Shown here one piece after another: positions 33,437 through 44,400 of a DNA stretch of 64,000 nt. Location of the stretch: assembly GCA_002943765.1 (NCBI GenBank), contig PQWQ01000019.1, positions 992,001-1,056,000 on the forward strand, given 5' to 3'. The position numbers and the translations under genes are program-made. The notes beneath the pieces were generated by a model, which saw nothing but the letters and a program-made list of their open reading frames with translations, was not told the DNA's origin and did no database searches. The stretch's first letter is position 1. The number at the start of each line of letters is the position of its first letter. The stretch comes from Psoroptes ovis. Taxonomy: Eukaryota; Arthropoda; Arachnida; Sarcoptiformes; Psoroptidae.

Positions 33437-35648
33437 TCATTGAAAATGAAGTTTCAAGCTAGTCTCGAATATTGATGATGATCCACAAAGTGGATGGTTC
33501 ATCGAATCATTTGTTTCATTTATGCTGGTGGTGGCTGTCCGAGCATCTAATTGATGCATCATTGATGATTGTGGCCTATGTTCAGATTTTGGTGGTAGAA
33601 AACCTTTCCATAGCTTATTTACTTCATCTGGTAAATGATTATGCCATGATTTCAAATAATAACGTGTATATTTTCTTAGTTGACGAAATTTACAGAACAT
33701 TGCTGAATTATTTGCATCACTTATTTGTTTGGTCTAATTATTGGTCCAAGGAAAAAAGAAAACAAATTAATTGAATTCAATTAAGAAAATCACTGGTGAT
33801 AAGAAGCCGATTCAAATTTACCTTGACTAAAAAACCATTCTGCTTGAAAGCATCTTCTAAATTTCGTCGTATTTGATTACGATGACTCAACGAAGAGCTG
33901 ATACGTTGATTTCGCAATGTTCGATAAATAGTCGATGGTGAAGATTCAAAGGCGTCTAACATTTGTTTGTGTTTAAAGTGTGAAGAGCTATGCTGCTGAT
34001 GGTCAAATTCATCGTTGATGGATGGCCTTTGAAAGAATCTATGATCATCTCTGAATAAACTGTTTTCGGTTTTATGCTGCATTTCTTGATGCAAATGTTT
34101 GAATTTTTTATCAAATTCAAATTCAAATTCATTAGCAATTGATTGATGTTTAGATTTGAGTGTTGATCTTCGCATTGTCGAAGAATTCTTGTGTGATGAA
34201 TGTAGAAATTTTTGAATTTCTTCCTCTAACAATGCATCAAATATGTCCATTGGCTTACGATAATTTGATGATGTTGCCGTATTGAAACATGGCTGCAGAT
34301 GGTCATCAGCTTCCTCGGTGCCACTATGGCCATAAGGTTTTCTGTCATGATCACAGTTGTCACTTTGAGGATCAGAAATATTGCTTGTTGAATGGTTATC
34401 AGCTTGAACGTTGTTCAAATTGAATAATTCATTTGACAGTTGTTTAGAACTTGATTGAAAGTTTTGCAAACTGAAAGGGTTGAGTTGTGATGAATGATTA
34501 TCATCGATTATTGATGTGGATGATGGCGAACTACATTTAATTGATGATAATTGAAATATTGATGGACTTAATGAATCTTTCCGCATGGATAATGATTGTT
34601 CTTTATTCATTAATTGATCATCAATGTTATCACTATTCGATGACTGTTCAAGATCAATGTCAAGATTTGGATTCGGATTGGAATCGAGATCATCCGCGGT
34701 GATGGAGTTGATACTTTTTTTCAATGATAAATCCAATGGCTGCTGCTGTAACGTTTCTGAACAATCTTCCGAAGGCTCTAAGGACCTTTGAGGCAGCATT
34801 CGTTGATCGAAAATACATTCTGCTAATCGTTGCTGTAGTCTTAGTCGATATGTTTGAATGAATAAGTCATCTTCGTCGTCTGAATCATCATCCGAATCAT
34901 CATCGACTGCAGAATCAACATAATCATCATCATCAGTATCATTGTCTTCAAGACAATCGAAAACTTTTGAAGATTTGTGATCAATTGTTTTACGTTTTAT
35001 GTTCTGATGATTGATTAGTCGACCTTGATGTTGTGGCAACCTTTGAAGATTATCTATCATGCCAAAATTATCAGATGATGCTGATGGTGTTGCCGTCGAA
35101 ATGGTTGTGATTGATGATATATTTTTGAGATCATTCAATTGATTACTCCCCGATGATAATGATGATGATATAAACGAATGATGCCACGATGATAATGAAC
35201 TATGACCACTGGATGAATGATTAAATGAATTGCTGTTATTCACAGGTATTAAAGGTAGTGGAAGAGGTTGAGGAGGTGTGATAACTATCTGACGCCCATT
35301 TGACGGAAACGATGCCGAAGACTGTAAGGTGGAAATAGTGGTTGGCTGATCTAAATGATCATCTTGGTTATCACTTGTGAGGTCATTAGTTGCAAGCAGC
35401 TTTGAATCCGATTCACTTTGTCTTAAATTTTTTGTCGTTTTGGCATCTTGGCCATTATTTGGTGATTTCCAATGCAGGACAGTTATTTTCTTATTTCCAT
35501 GTTGTTCTTCTAAACAAAATTTTTGATTTGTTTCATTGAATACAAAATTATGAAATTTATAATTATTTGAACTTGCTCGTTGACTTTGATGATGACTTGA
35601 TTGATTTGAATTTCGACGATTTGTCGACTGATTAGTGGATCGTTGCAT
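33437..35648 (-). CDS. Unknown probable transcriptional regulator with CtBP-binding motif
   Basis: Family not recognised. Exons 33822-35648 and 33437-33733 (AAG/GTAAAT donor, AATTAG acceptor) give 707 residues. The N-terminal 60 residues (NNYKFHNFVFNETNQ, KITVLHWKSPN) and the C-terminal block on exon 2 (KYTRYYLKSWHNHLPDEVNK followed by LWKGFLPPKS) look conserved and non-repetitive. Between them lies a Ser/Asn/Gln-rich region with an Asp-rich run (about residues 232-255) and QQPLDLSLKK near residue 303. PLDLS is the canonical binding motif for the co-repressor CtBP. DIFDALLEEEIQKFL and DKKFKHLHQEM may be helices. No DNA-binding domain of a class I can name is visible. The role as a nuclear co-repressor partner is inference from the PLDLS motif and composition. 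Confidence 0.75.
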
Positions 35649-36071
35649 TGTTGCATGGGTAATTTTGTTAATTTATTCATTAAAATTTCGAATTGTTTTC
35701 ATCGGATCACTGACAGATGTTCGAGCACAGGCACAATTTTTCACAGTAATAATTGATGGTGAAACTCTTTCGAAAATTGTTTAAAATTTAGAATATTTTT
35801 CTATTAATATGAATATCAATTCAATCACATTTTATAACCAAATATGGTATGCTATCATTAACCAGTGGTAATGAATTTTCTGAATTTAATGTTTGTCGAT
35901 TTTGTTGATCGAAACTGAATTTTTCAAGCAAATCAAATGTGATTAACATAATTATCTGGTAACACATTTTCAGTCATTGGTTCTTACCTGTAATTTATTT
36001 TCGATCCAATATGTTTATGTTTGTGGTGATGATTGATTGATGATTCAATTCTACACTGCTTCAATACTGAA

Positions 36072-36185
36072 TACCAAAGTTTTAATTCGTAGTTTTAAAA
36101 TTAAATTTGGTAATTTTATTATTTGAAATTACATTCAAAACTACGAAAATTAACTTTAAAACTCTGAATAAAAACTTGAAACTTT
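36072..36185. repeat. Long fold-back element, copy 5 (shortened)
   Basis: Carries AAGTTTTAATTCGTAGTTTT at the left and AACTCTGAATAAAAACTTGA at the right, with the ACTACGAAAATTAA theme inside. Both TACAGGG ends are gone, so this is a degraded copy. Confidence 0.65.
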
Positions 36186-36401
36186 TTAATATATTTGAAG
36201 AAGTTGAAATTTGAAAATGCAATTTTTCGTGTGTTTGAAGTTTTTCAAAATTTTTGGCGTAGGTTTAATACACAAAAATGAATTCACCAATCAATTTGCT
36301 GCAAACCAAACGAATGGCAGCTACCTTCTCTTCGAGTGTTCAAAGTTAAATTGGCCAAACATCAAATAAACAATTTGAATAAATTGCGTTTCTCATTCAT
36401 T

Positions 36402-36422
36402 TATTCATTCATTCATTCATTC
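36402..36422. repeat. (ATTC)n microsatellite
   Basis: Five tandem ATTC units, part of a longer imperfect run starting near 36391. Confidence 0.85.
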
Positions 36423-38344
36423 ACATGATGTAACGCAATGCAAATCACACACACACACACGATTGATCGCAATCGTATGACTGCTGTAGCCATCACCCAA
36501 AGAATATGAAATGAACATCATACATCATTAAACTAAACATTATCATTTGCTTACATTCTACCGCCATCATTTCGACTAAAGTGAAATGAGATAATTTTTG
36601 AAAGTTGATCGTATGAAACTCTTTCAAATTTCTATATTTATATCCGAATTAAGGAATATTCTTCAAAATACATTTCCCAATGTACATATGTTTTGTGTAA
36701 TTATAATGGCGTCATAAGTTCATTTTTTTCATATGAATTTTGAATGCCAAACAAACAATAACAACCACGGTTACGGGTTTGTTTGAATTATTCTTTCATC
36801 GATTGCTTAAGACATCATTCTTTTCGATTGATGTGAAGAGTTTGTGTGTGTGAAGAAGAATATTCTCATTCAAATGTTAAATCGCCTCATATACCCAAGT
36901 GATAATTAATTCGGATGCGTTCAAATTGTCCTTGGCAAAATTGATTCATTCATCTCAATTATATGTAATGCGATGAATGAATCATCATCGTTAGATATAT
37001 GGCTAAATGCCATGGCCATTTTTTGGCAAAAACAATTAATTTCATATTTCAAATGTTCTTTATTATTTCACACATTTCTCTCTCTTATTTCATCATTTCG
37101 CTTAGGGCTTTTTATTATTGAAGAAAAAATTGTGCTGTAATCATTGATTTTTAAAGCACAAATATTAAGACAGTTTAAGTGCAATTAGACTTAATTCTTG
37201 TCTTAAATTAAAAAGATTTGTTTCCGATTCTTAAATAATGAAAATAAATGACTTACACACAGATATCGATTTTCAATGATTGAATAGAATCATCAATGAA
37301 TAATAAACACTTATTCACACACACAAACAAATATGGCATATGAACACCACAACCATATTTGGCAATTTGTTCATCGTTTTCAATTCTCTAAGAATATTTT
37401 CACATTTGAAAGAATGTATGAATTGTATGCATTTAAGTATATTTTGATGTGTTCAATTTTAGCTATGCAATTCATTCATTCATTCACTCAGTCATCATTC
37501 AAGTATAGTTTTATTGTGTGTTATCAATTGTGTAAAAATATTGTTTTCAAAACAATTTCTTCTAAGCCATGAATTATGATTCTTATGATGTTAGTTTTTG
37601 GCTATATTTAGATGTATTCTGTTCTTTTTTTCTTTAATCAATTTGATGCATTCAATGAACAATAGCTTTCAATGCATTCAATGCATTTCATTGTTGACAG
37701 CCATCTGATTTTAACACTCTCTAAAACAGATATTCATTGAGATGCTAAAAGGGCCTAGATTGTTCAATTAATAAAGTGCTAGTTTAGTCATTTTTGAATT
37801 TTATTAAATTGAAATGAGAATAATCTGTGATTGATAACTCCAGTTACTTTGATAATGATCGAAGTTTCGATCAGATTAATTATCAATTCAAATAATGAAT
37901 TGATAATTTTAGCTCAATGGAAAAATTTTTTTTAACGAAATATTTCATTGTTTGTACATAAAGAGTTTTATATATTTCTTTCCGTATATGTTTTGGCATT
38001 GAAAACTTTTGTTTCTTCCTCATGGTGAAATATTAGTTTTAGCGATTTCTTATGCGAATATTTCGTCTTTATTCCAATTATTTTAGATGCTTTAAGACAA
38101 ATAAAAGAAATATGATATTTTCCCGCTGAATCAATTTGATTTATTATCGACTTTATTTACTGCCTATTAATAATTTATCTATCATGTCTATGCCCATGAT
38201 TCTAGATGATTGGATTATGAAACAAGCGTATCATATTCCACAAGTCAATATCCATATCTATTTCATTGCTTGTCGTTATCAAAATTGACAGCAATTTAAA
38301 TTGATATTTCTACCTGGTTATCATTCAATGACTGAAATTCTCGA

Positions 38345-38445
38345 CGCCAGATGGCATTGGTATTCATGGTAAAAATTGTAACTTAATTTTTTGCCGATAG
38401 ATGGCTGTAAATTTAGAATTCTTCCATGGCGCCATCTTTTGAGTG
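38345..38445. promoter_or_regulatory. Cluster of AGATGGC motifs upstream of METTL1
   Basis: CCAGATGGCATT at 38347, GATAGATGGCTG at 38396 and, in reverse, GGCGCCATCTT at 38428. The core ATGGC is the recognition core of YY1/Pho-type zinc-finger proteins and is a common start-proximal element of housekeeping genes. Similar sites lie upstream of SPT6 (1979 and 2036). Confidence 0.4.
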
Positions 38446-38498
38446 ATGCCGAAACATTTTCCAGTCTTAAACATGTGATCAAACTGAATTAAAAAACA

Positions 38499-39316
38499 AT
38501 GAATGATCGATCAGATAATTTGAAAACATCATCGCAATTATCGGTGTGTTTACCACAAAAACGTTATTATCGGCAGCGTGCACATTCGAATCCGATTGCT
38601 GATCATTATTTTGATGAGTACCCTATTAAGCCGTCTGATGTTGATTGGTCAAAATATTATCCGATTTACGATGAAACAAACGGTGTTAAAGTTGAATTCT
38701 TGGACATAGGCTGCGGCTACGGGGGTTTATTGATTGAATTGTCGCCAATGTTTCCTAAATCATTGATGTTGGGTAAGAGTCATTAATCAATTCAAAAATC
38801 AGGATTCAAATTAACTCAATTTTTTTGACAGGCATCGAAATCAGACAAAAAGTCTCGGATTATGTCGTGGAACGAATTCGTGCGCTGAGAGCACAAAACA
38901 GTGGACAATATGAGAATATATTCTGTATTCGAAGTAATGCAATGAAATATTTATCAAATTTTTTTGAAAAATTCCAATTATCCAAAATATTTTTCTTGTT
39001 TCCTGATCCACATTTCAAGAAACAAAAACATAAATGGCGCATTGTCAGTCCACAATTATTATCGGAATATGCATATTTCTTACGAATCGGTGGTCATGCA
39101 TATTTCGCAACTGATGTCAAAGAATTATATGAATGGATGCTCAAACATTTCGTTGAACATCCATTATTCGAACAATTATCAGATGAAGAAGTAGCCAAAG
39201 ACCCAGTCGTAGCGAAATTTGCTTTGACTGAAGAAGGCAAAAAAGTGACCAGAAATAATGGACAAATTTGGTCTGGTGTTTTTCGAAGAATCAAAGATCC
39301 GTTCGAAAACCAATGA
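38499..39316 (+). CDS. METTL1: tRNA (guanine-N7-)-methyltransferase, METTL1/TRM8
   Basis: Catalytic subunit of the complex (with WDR4) that makes N7-methylguanosine at position 46 of tRNA variable loops, using S-adenosylmethionine. Exons 38499-38772 and 38832-39316 give 252 residues, a normal family length. The N-terminus contains QKRYYRQRAHSNPIADH, also seen in animal orthologues. The SAM-binding loop is FLDIGCGYGGLL, next acidic motif GIEIR at the exon junction, then FFLFPDPHFKKQKHKWR, the tRNA-binding and catalytic signature with the Asp of FPDPH. The family tail EEGKKVTRNNG and VFRRIKDP closes it. Its stop is 83 bp from the stop of the convergent ribosomal-fusion gene. Identification is firm. 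Confidence 0.96.
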
Positions 39317-39399
39317 AATATGAACTGATTTCGATAATTTGAATAAAAAAAATGTTTATTATTAATTATGAATGATATTTAATTCAATAATCAATCAAT

Positions 39400-39876
39400 T
39401 CACTTGTCTTCTGGTTTATTATAAACTAATGTCAAACCACAACGTCCGCAGTAATGACGATCAGCATGATTGGCCATAAAAACTCCGGCACCACATTCTT
39501 TATTTTCACATTCACGTCTTAATCGAGTGATTTTACCATTATCATCGACTTTGTAGAATTTCAATACGGCCAGTTTGACCTTCTTTTTCTTATGTTTGTT
39601 CTTTTTTGGTGTCGTATAATTCTTCTTCTTACGTTTTTTAGCACCACCATCAAGACCTAATGTAAGATGAATGGTTGATTCATCTTCGATACCATAACAT
39701 TTTAATAAGGAATCATCATCGATTAGCATTTGGCCAGCATAAATCAAATGTTGATCATCACTTTTGATGCCTTCACTTGATTCAATCATTAATTTCAACT
39801 TTCTAACCGTTGTTCCATTGCCATCACAATTGACAATGAATGTATTGCCTGAAAGGCCGCGTACGAATATTTGCAT
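39400..39876 (-). CDS. RPS27A: Ubiquitin-like / ribosomal protein eS31 (S27a) fusion with degenerate ubiquitin
   Basis: Normally this gene makes ubiquitin fused to small-subunit ribosomal protein eS31. It is a single exon of 158 residues. The eS31 part (from residue 79) is conserved: AKKRKKKNYTTPKKNKHKKK, VLKFYKVDDNGKI, and the C4 zinc site CENKECG plus HYCGRCG. The ubiquitin half (78 rather than 76 residues) keeps MQIFV, the LI-AG core around I44, and the final Gly-Gly before AKK. It has lost K48 (Gln), K63 (Asp), R72 (Gly) and R74 (Asp), and K6 is Arg. It therefore probably acts only as a cleavable folding partner and cannot be charged by the ubiquitin E1. A comparable situation is known for nematode ubl-1. 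The identity of the gene is firm; the function of the N-terminal half is inference. Confidence 0.93.
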   Translation of the reverse strand: MQIFVRGLSGNTFIVNCDGNGTTVRKLKLMIESSEGIKSDDQHLIYAGQMLIDDDSLLKCYGIEDESTIHLTLGLDGGAKKRKKKNYTTPKKNKHKKKKVKLAVLKFYKVDDNGKITRLRRECENKECGAGVFMANHADRHYCGRCGLTLVYNKPEDK

Positions 39877-41446
39877 TTTTTTTACTTGGATTTTCGAATT
39901 TTTCTCAAGTTTTATTTCGGTATTCTGGTAGAAATTAACAACAAGAAATTGATTAAAATTAAATTAAATGAAAATTTCTATCGAAAAAATACATACCAAG
40001 CCAAAAAAAGCCTACCACATGGAACCTTTAATGATACAAACAGATTATATTCAATTGTGTCGTGGTAAACAACGTGCATCAGGGAAAAGGAAGACTTTGG
40101 CTGCCAGTTAAAACCGCGTCAGTGCGCATGTGTTTTTTAAAAGTTATTTTAATGCCCACATATGTCAAAATAGTCTGATTGATATTTCATACAAATAGTC
40201 TCCTTGAAAGCATTAGAAAGACCATGTTAAATAAATGTTCAATTGAACAATTAATGAGATAATGGCCAAATAAATTTAAATCTTGGATTTTGGAAATTGG
40301 ATTTGCTATACCCTCTTCGGTTCAGCTGAATTTGTCAAATAGATTTGTGGTGCAAATCAAATGAAAGTCAATTGAAAAGCTTACAAACCAACGTCCTATC
40401 CTTTATGAATGAGTCTCAATGGGATTTTTGTTTTTGTTTTGATTTTTCTCAAATTTTATTTGACTTAATTTTTAGGCACTTTAAAACCCTCGCATAACAT
40501 TAATCTTTTGATGTAAACAATGAAAAAATGCAATTTTCTTTGAACTATGAATATGTCCGACAATTTTTGAATTAAATTTTGTCTCGAATTTCTATTTGAT
40601 GCCATCCTTTTCCGATCAGTTTTCTTAGAATTCAAAAAAAGGTGATTTAATGTACTGTACACACCCAATGTGAAATATGTTTTGAAAGTTATCGCAAATT
40701 TGACAATTCAACAGATGATCATACTTTGAGAGATGCTACGAGAAACGAAAACCTATAAATTAGTGTCAATTAATCATTTTCTAATTATGTTTGTGTTATG
40801 AGTGCCTTACAAATATTTTTGATTATTATTTTTGAATTATTTCAAGAATTTGTTTCATTTGTGAATTTTGTTCATGTGCACAACAAAATGTTTAAATGAA
40901 TTTATTTGTTCAAAATAATTTAAATAATTTGACTGTAATCAACATGTTTCCAATCATGACCACAATCCGTCCAATAATCAATCGAGCAACCTGTTGATTC
41001 GTATGTGAACCTTTTGTAGCCTTTGTGAAATTTCATTCAAACACTTGTAGCTCATCGTGACAAAAAACCTCTTGGTGAATTATGTGGAATTCATTTTTTA
41101 GACTAATTCATTTATTAAAAGCCTCTAATCTTTGAAAGAATGCAAAAAATTCAATTGAAAACTTGGTGAATAGTGAAAAATGCTTAAAAATAATGATAAT
41201 AACAAGCAAAATAAATAATGTTTTGATTATATTTGTGCATATAATTTGAAAAATCATTGAAGCTTTGAAGGCTTTTGCAGCAAATTTTTTCACATAATTC
41301 ATATAATCATTGTCCATTTACAAGGAATTTATATCGCTTTTAATGATAATCGTGTGATATAATCAGTAAATATTTTTTTTGATAATCTGAGAAGTGTCAA
41401 ATCTGATAATTGTTTGTGTGCATATTTGGCTATTTTTGCCTGTTAA
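39877..41446. other. Intergenic region between divergent RPS27A and PP2C genes
   Basis: 1.57 kb. The first 250 bp hold the presumed ribosomal gene promoter, including a less AT-rich stretch at 40060-40130. The rest is AT-rich with no repeat-family copy, tRNA or further gene that I can support. Confidence 0.55.
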
Positions 41447-44400
41447 ATGGTCCAAGCAAACAACATGGTTAATGTAACACCATTATTAAAGGAAAAAATA
41501 CGTAAATTTCTATTGGATTATCAATGTGAATTACGTTATCGTCGTTTAACGAATCAACAATCTTCAGATGCATTGAAATTATCGAATACAATCGCCAATG
41601 GTAATTGTTTATGGACTGGCGATTATGGTGCTCAACATATTGGAGCTACGGCTGACCCAACCACAGCGAATGCATTTCAAACATCAACAGCTGTTGTATT
41701 ACGTAAACGAAATAAAAATAAAAACAAAAATCAATCATTTGATGGTATCAATATTGCTAATTATCGAATCAAAACTAACAACATCAATGGTGAAATATTT
41801 GATTGGATTTATTATTTTCTTCTTTTGAAGTAAGTTCCATTCATTCATTTTTTTCTTATATTAATCATGCAAGGTCTTTATCAATTGATGACATTATGAC
41901 CATTTTGATTGATTTGAAAATGCAAAAGATAATCAAAAATGAGTGAATAACATACAAAAAATAATGGCTTCTTGCCCTTTCGTCGTTGATTACATTCATT
42001 CAATCATCACATTTTTTTGATTGTTTCATCACTTCATTTTTGATTGTTAGTTGAGAGAATTCGGCTAAATAGAGGAGGGCAAAGAACAATGAAGGCAAAA
42101 GAGGATTTTTGATTTGTGATGCACGGAAAACAGTGGTTAGTTCATTTTAGACATTTCAATGAATAATTTGATGAGCAAAAAAAAGAGAATCCTAATTTAC
42201 CTAAGAGCACAATGATTCACAACTGATTCGTTCGATGACTAAACACAATCAGCCATTTGAATCATTGAGAAACACGAATTTGTTTTTGATGAATAATTTC
42301 GAAGACGACGCATGTTTCAAAAATGAAAAAATTGTTTGAGAAATTTCAGTTTTCGAATCTCTGAGACTGACAAACATTCATCGTCTGGTGTGTGTTTGTG
42401 TGTGTCGTCATACAACTGTTGGTTTATGCTTATGTGTGTTTTGTTTTGTGTCAAAATTTTATCCGCATTGCCGGTATTTTCATCATTCACATATTCGCAT
42501 TCATTAGTATTTGGGTGTTGCTTGTGTTTGTTTGTTTAGTGAATTTGAGAAAAAAATCAAATAAATTTTAACCCTTTTCTTATGTTGGTTAATCACTCCG
42601 AGTAGTGATGATGTTTAGCTTTGTTGGCATCTGAATTCTAAAAATTAAATCGATGCTTTATGTGAACATTTTTTTCAGTGTTTTTTTAGATACATTCTGC
42701 TTGAATTAGTTAAAATTTGTGACCATTATTCAATAATTAATAATCCCGAAATTCGTCATTTATTTTGATGATTAGGTAAGTTTTTGGGCATTTGAATTTG
42801 TTTAATTTCAAATATTTGAATGATTAAAATGTTTGACGCAAAATTTTTTATTTCGGGTGTGTCTGTGTGTATGTATGTGTTTAGTATGATGATGAATAAC
42901 ACGCCATTTTTGTTTTCTGGTAAAATATTATAAAAGATGACTATTTTTAGATTCGATTCTGTTTTGTATTAATAATCATTATCCATTACTTAATGTGCTG
43001 TCCAGTTGATTTTACACTGAGACTAATAAATGTCTGATGTTTTTTTAGTTAATTTATGTTTATATTGAGCTGTTCGGAAAGTTTTTGTCGATTTACTCGA
43101 TTGAAGAACATTTGAAAATCGGCAAAAACTTTTCGTACAACCTAATATTTGACATTCATTCATTTAATGATAAGATTTTATAAATTTTGATTTTGTTGAA
43201 AAATAAATTGAAATTTTTTCCTGATGAAAATGTATTGAATGGATCAATGATTTGATTCATCAGACATTATGACCTTATAGATTAATGATGAAATCCAAAA
43301 TGGATGATGGATTTTTCAATAGCATTCAATGTAATGTAATGAGATGACTAATTTTTTTCGAACAATTGACAATATTTCATCATTGACTGTCAATGGATGT
43401 CCAATGTCCGCTGGTCATAATGACATCCATCCATACATCCATCCGATGGCCACTCTAAACCTTTTAGTGTTTCAATGTTCAAGATTATTTCAAATGTTTC
43501 ATTTCTTTGAATTTTTCAAGTTTTTTTAAATTCATTTTTTTCTTTGACCTTCAAGAAACAACAACGTTTCAACATTTTTTTTCTATTTTTCCAATGAAAC
43601 GCAATAACCTATTATTATTTCATTATTTGTATTTTTTGTTTTTATTGAAAATTTCGCTAACATTCAATTTCAATGTTTATGATGACTTGGGCTGCTTGCA
43701 AATTTTTTTTTTGTTTTAAGAAATCAGATCAGGAAAAAATGGTTAATTAAAATTATTATGAAATAATAATTTTAATTAAATTATTTTGCATGATTTCATT
43801 TCATTTTTTGTGAAATAATATGATAAATTCAAAAATTCGTGATTTTTATCTAAAAAGATTACAGGGTTTCAAGTTTTAATTCGGAGTTTTAAAATTAATT
43901 TTCGTAGTTTTCAAGTTGATTTTCATAGTTTTTAATGCAATTTTAAACCGTAAAATTACGAAATTAAATTGAAAACTACGAAAATTAATTTTAAAACTCT
44001 GAATTAAAACTTGAAACCCTGCATCTTGGCAAATCATAAAAGATCATTTCATTTGGCAAATTATAATAAAAATGTCATGAAATGCTAGTGATGTTGTTAA
44101 ATCAAGATTAATAGTCTTTGACCTCTTTGATGATGCATTGTCCATTTTGAATATTGAATTAATTAATGTTTTTGAATAAAATGGTATTCTTATTCTGACG
44201 TAATATTAGAATTAATGAATCTGAATAAATGTAAATTTATATTTTATGTAATGATGATTGTATGCTTACAAATAATAATTAAATGGTTAGTTTCGTTTTG
44301 TATTTTGCATTTCAGCACAGATGTTTACGCCCTTAGAATATATTGCAATTGTTTTGTTTTTAGAATAAAACAAAAGTATTCATTTGTCTATTTTGTTGTT

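Larger units (their letters stand above)
35649..38498. other. Intergenic region between divergent genes
   Basis: 2.85 kb between the CtBP-motif gene (-) and METTL1 (+). It contains a shortened long fold-back copy (36072-36185), an ATTC microsatellite, a CA run near 36447-36462 and AGATGGC motifs at 38349-38445. No gene recognised; the 37333-37572 open frame is AT-rich noise. Confidence 0.6.
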
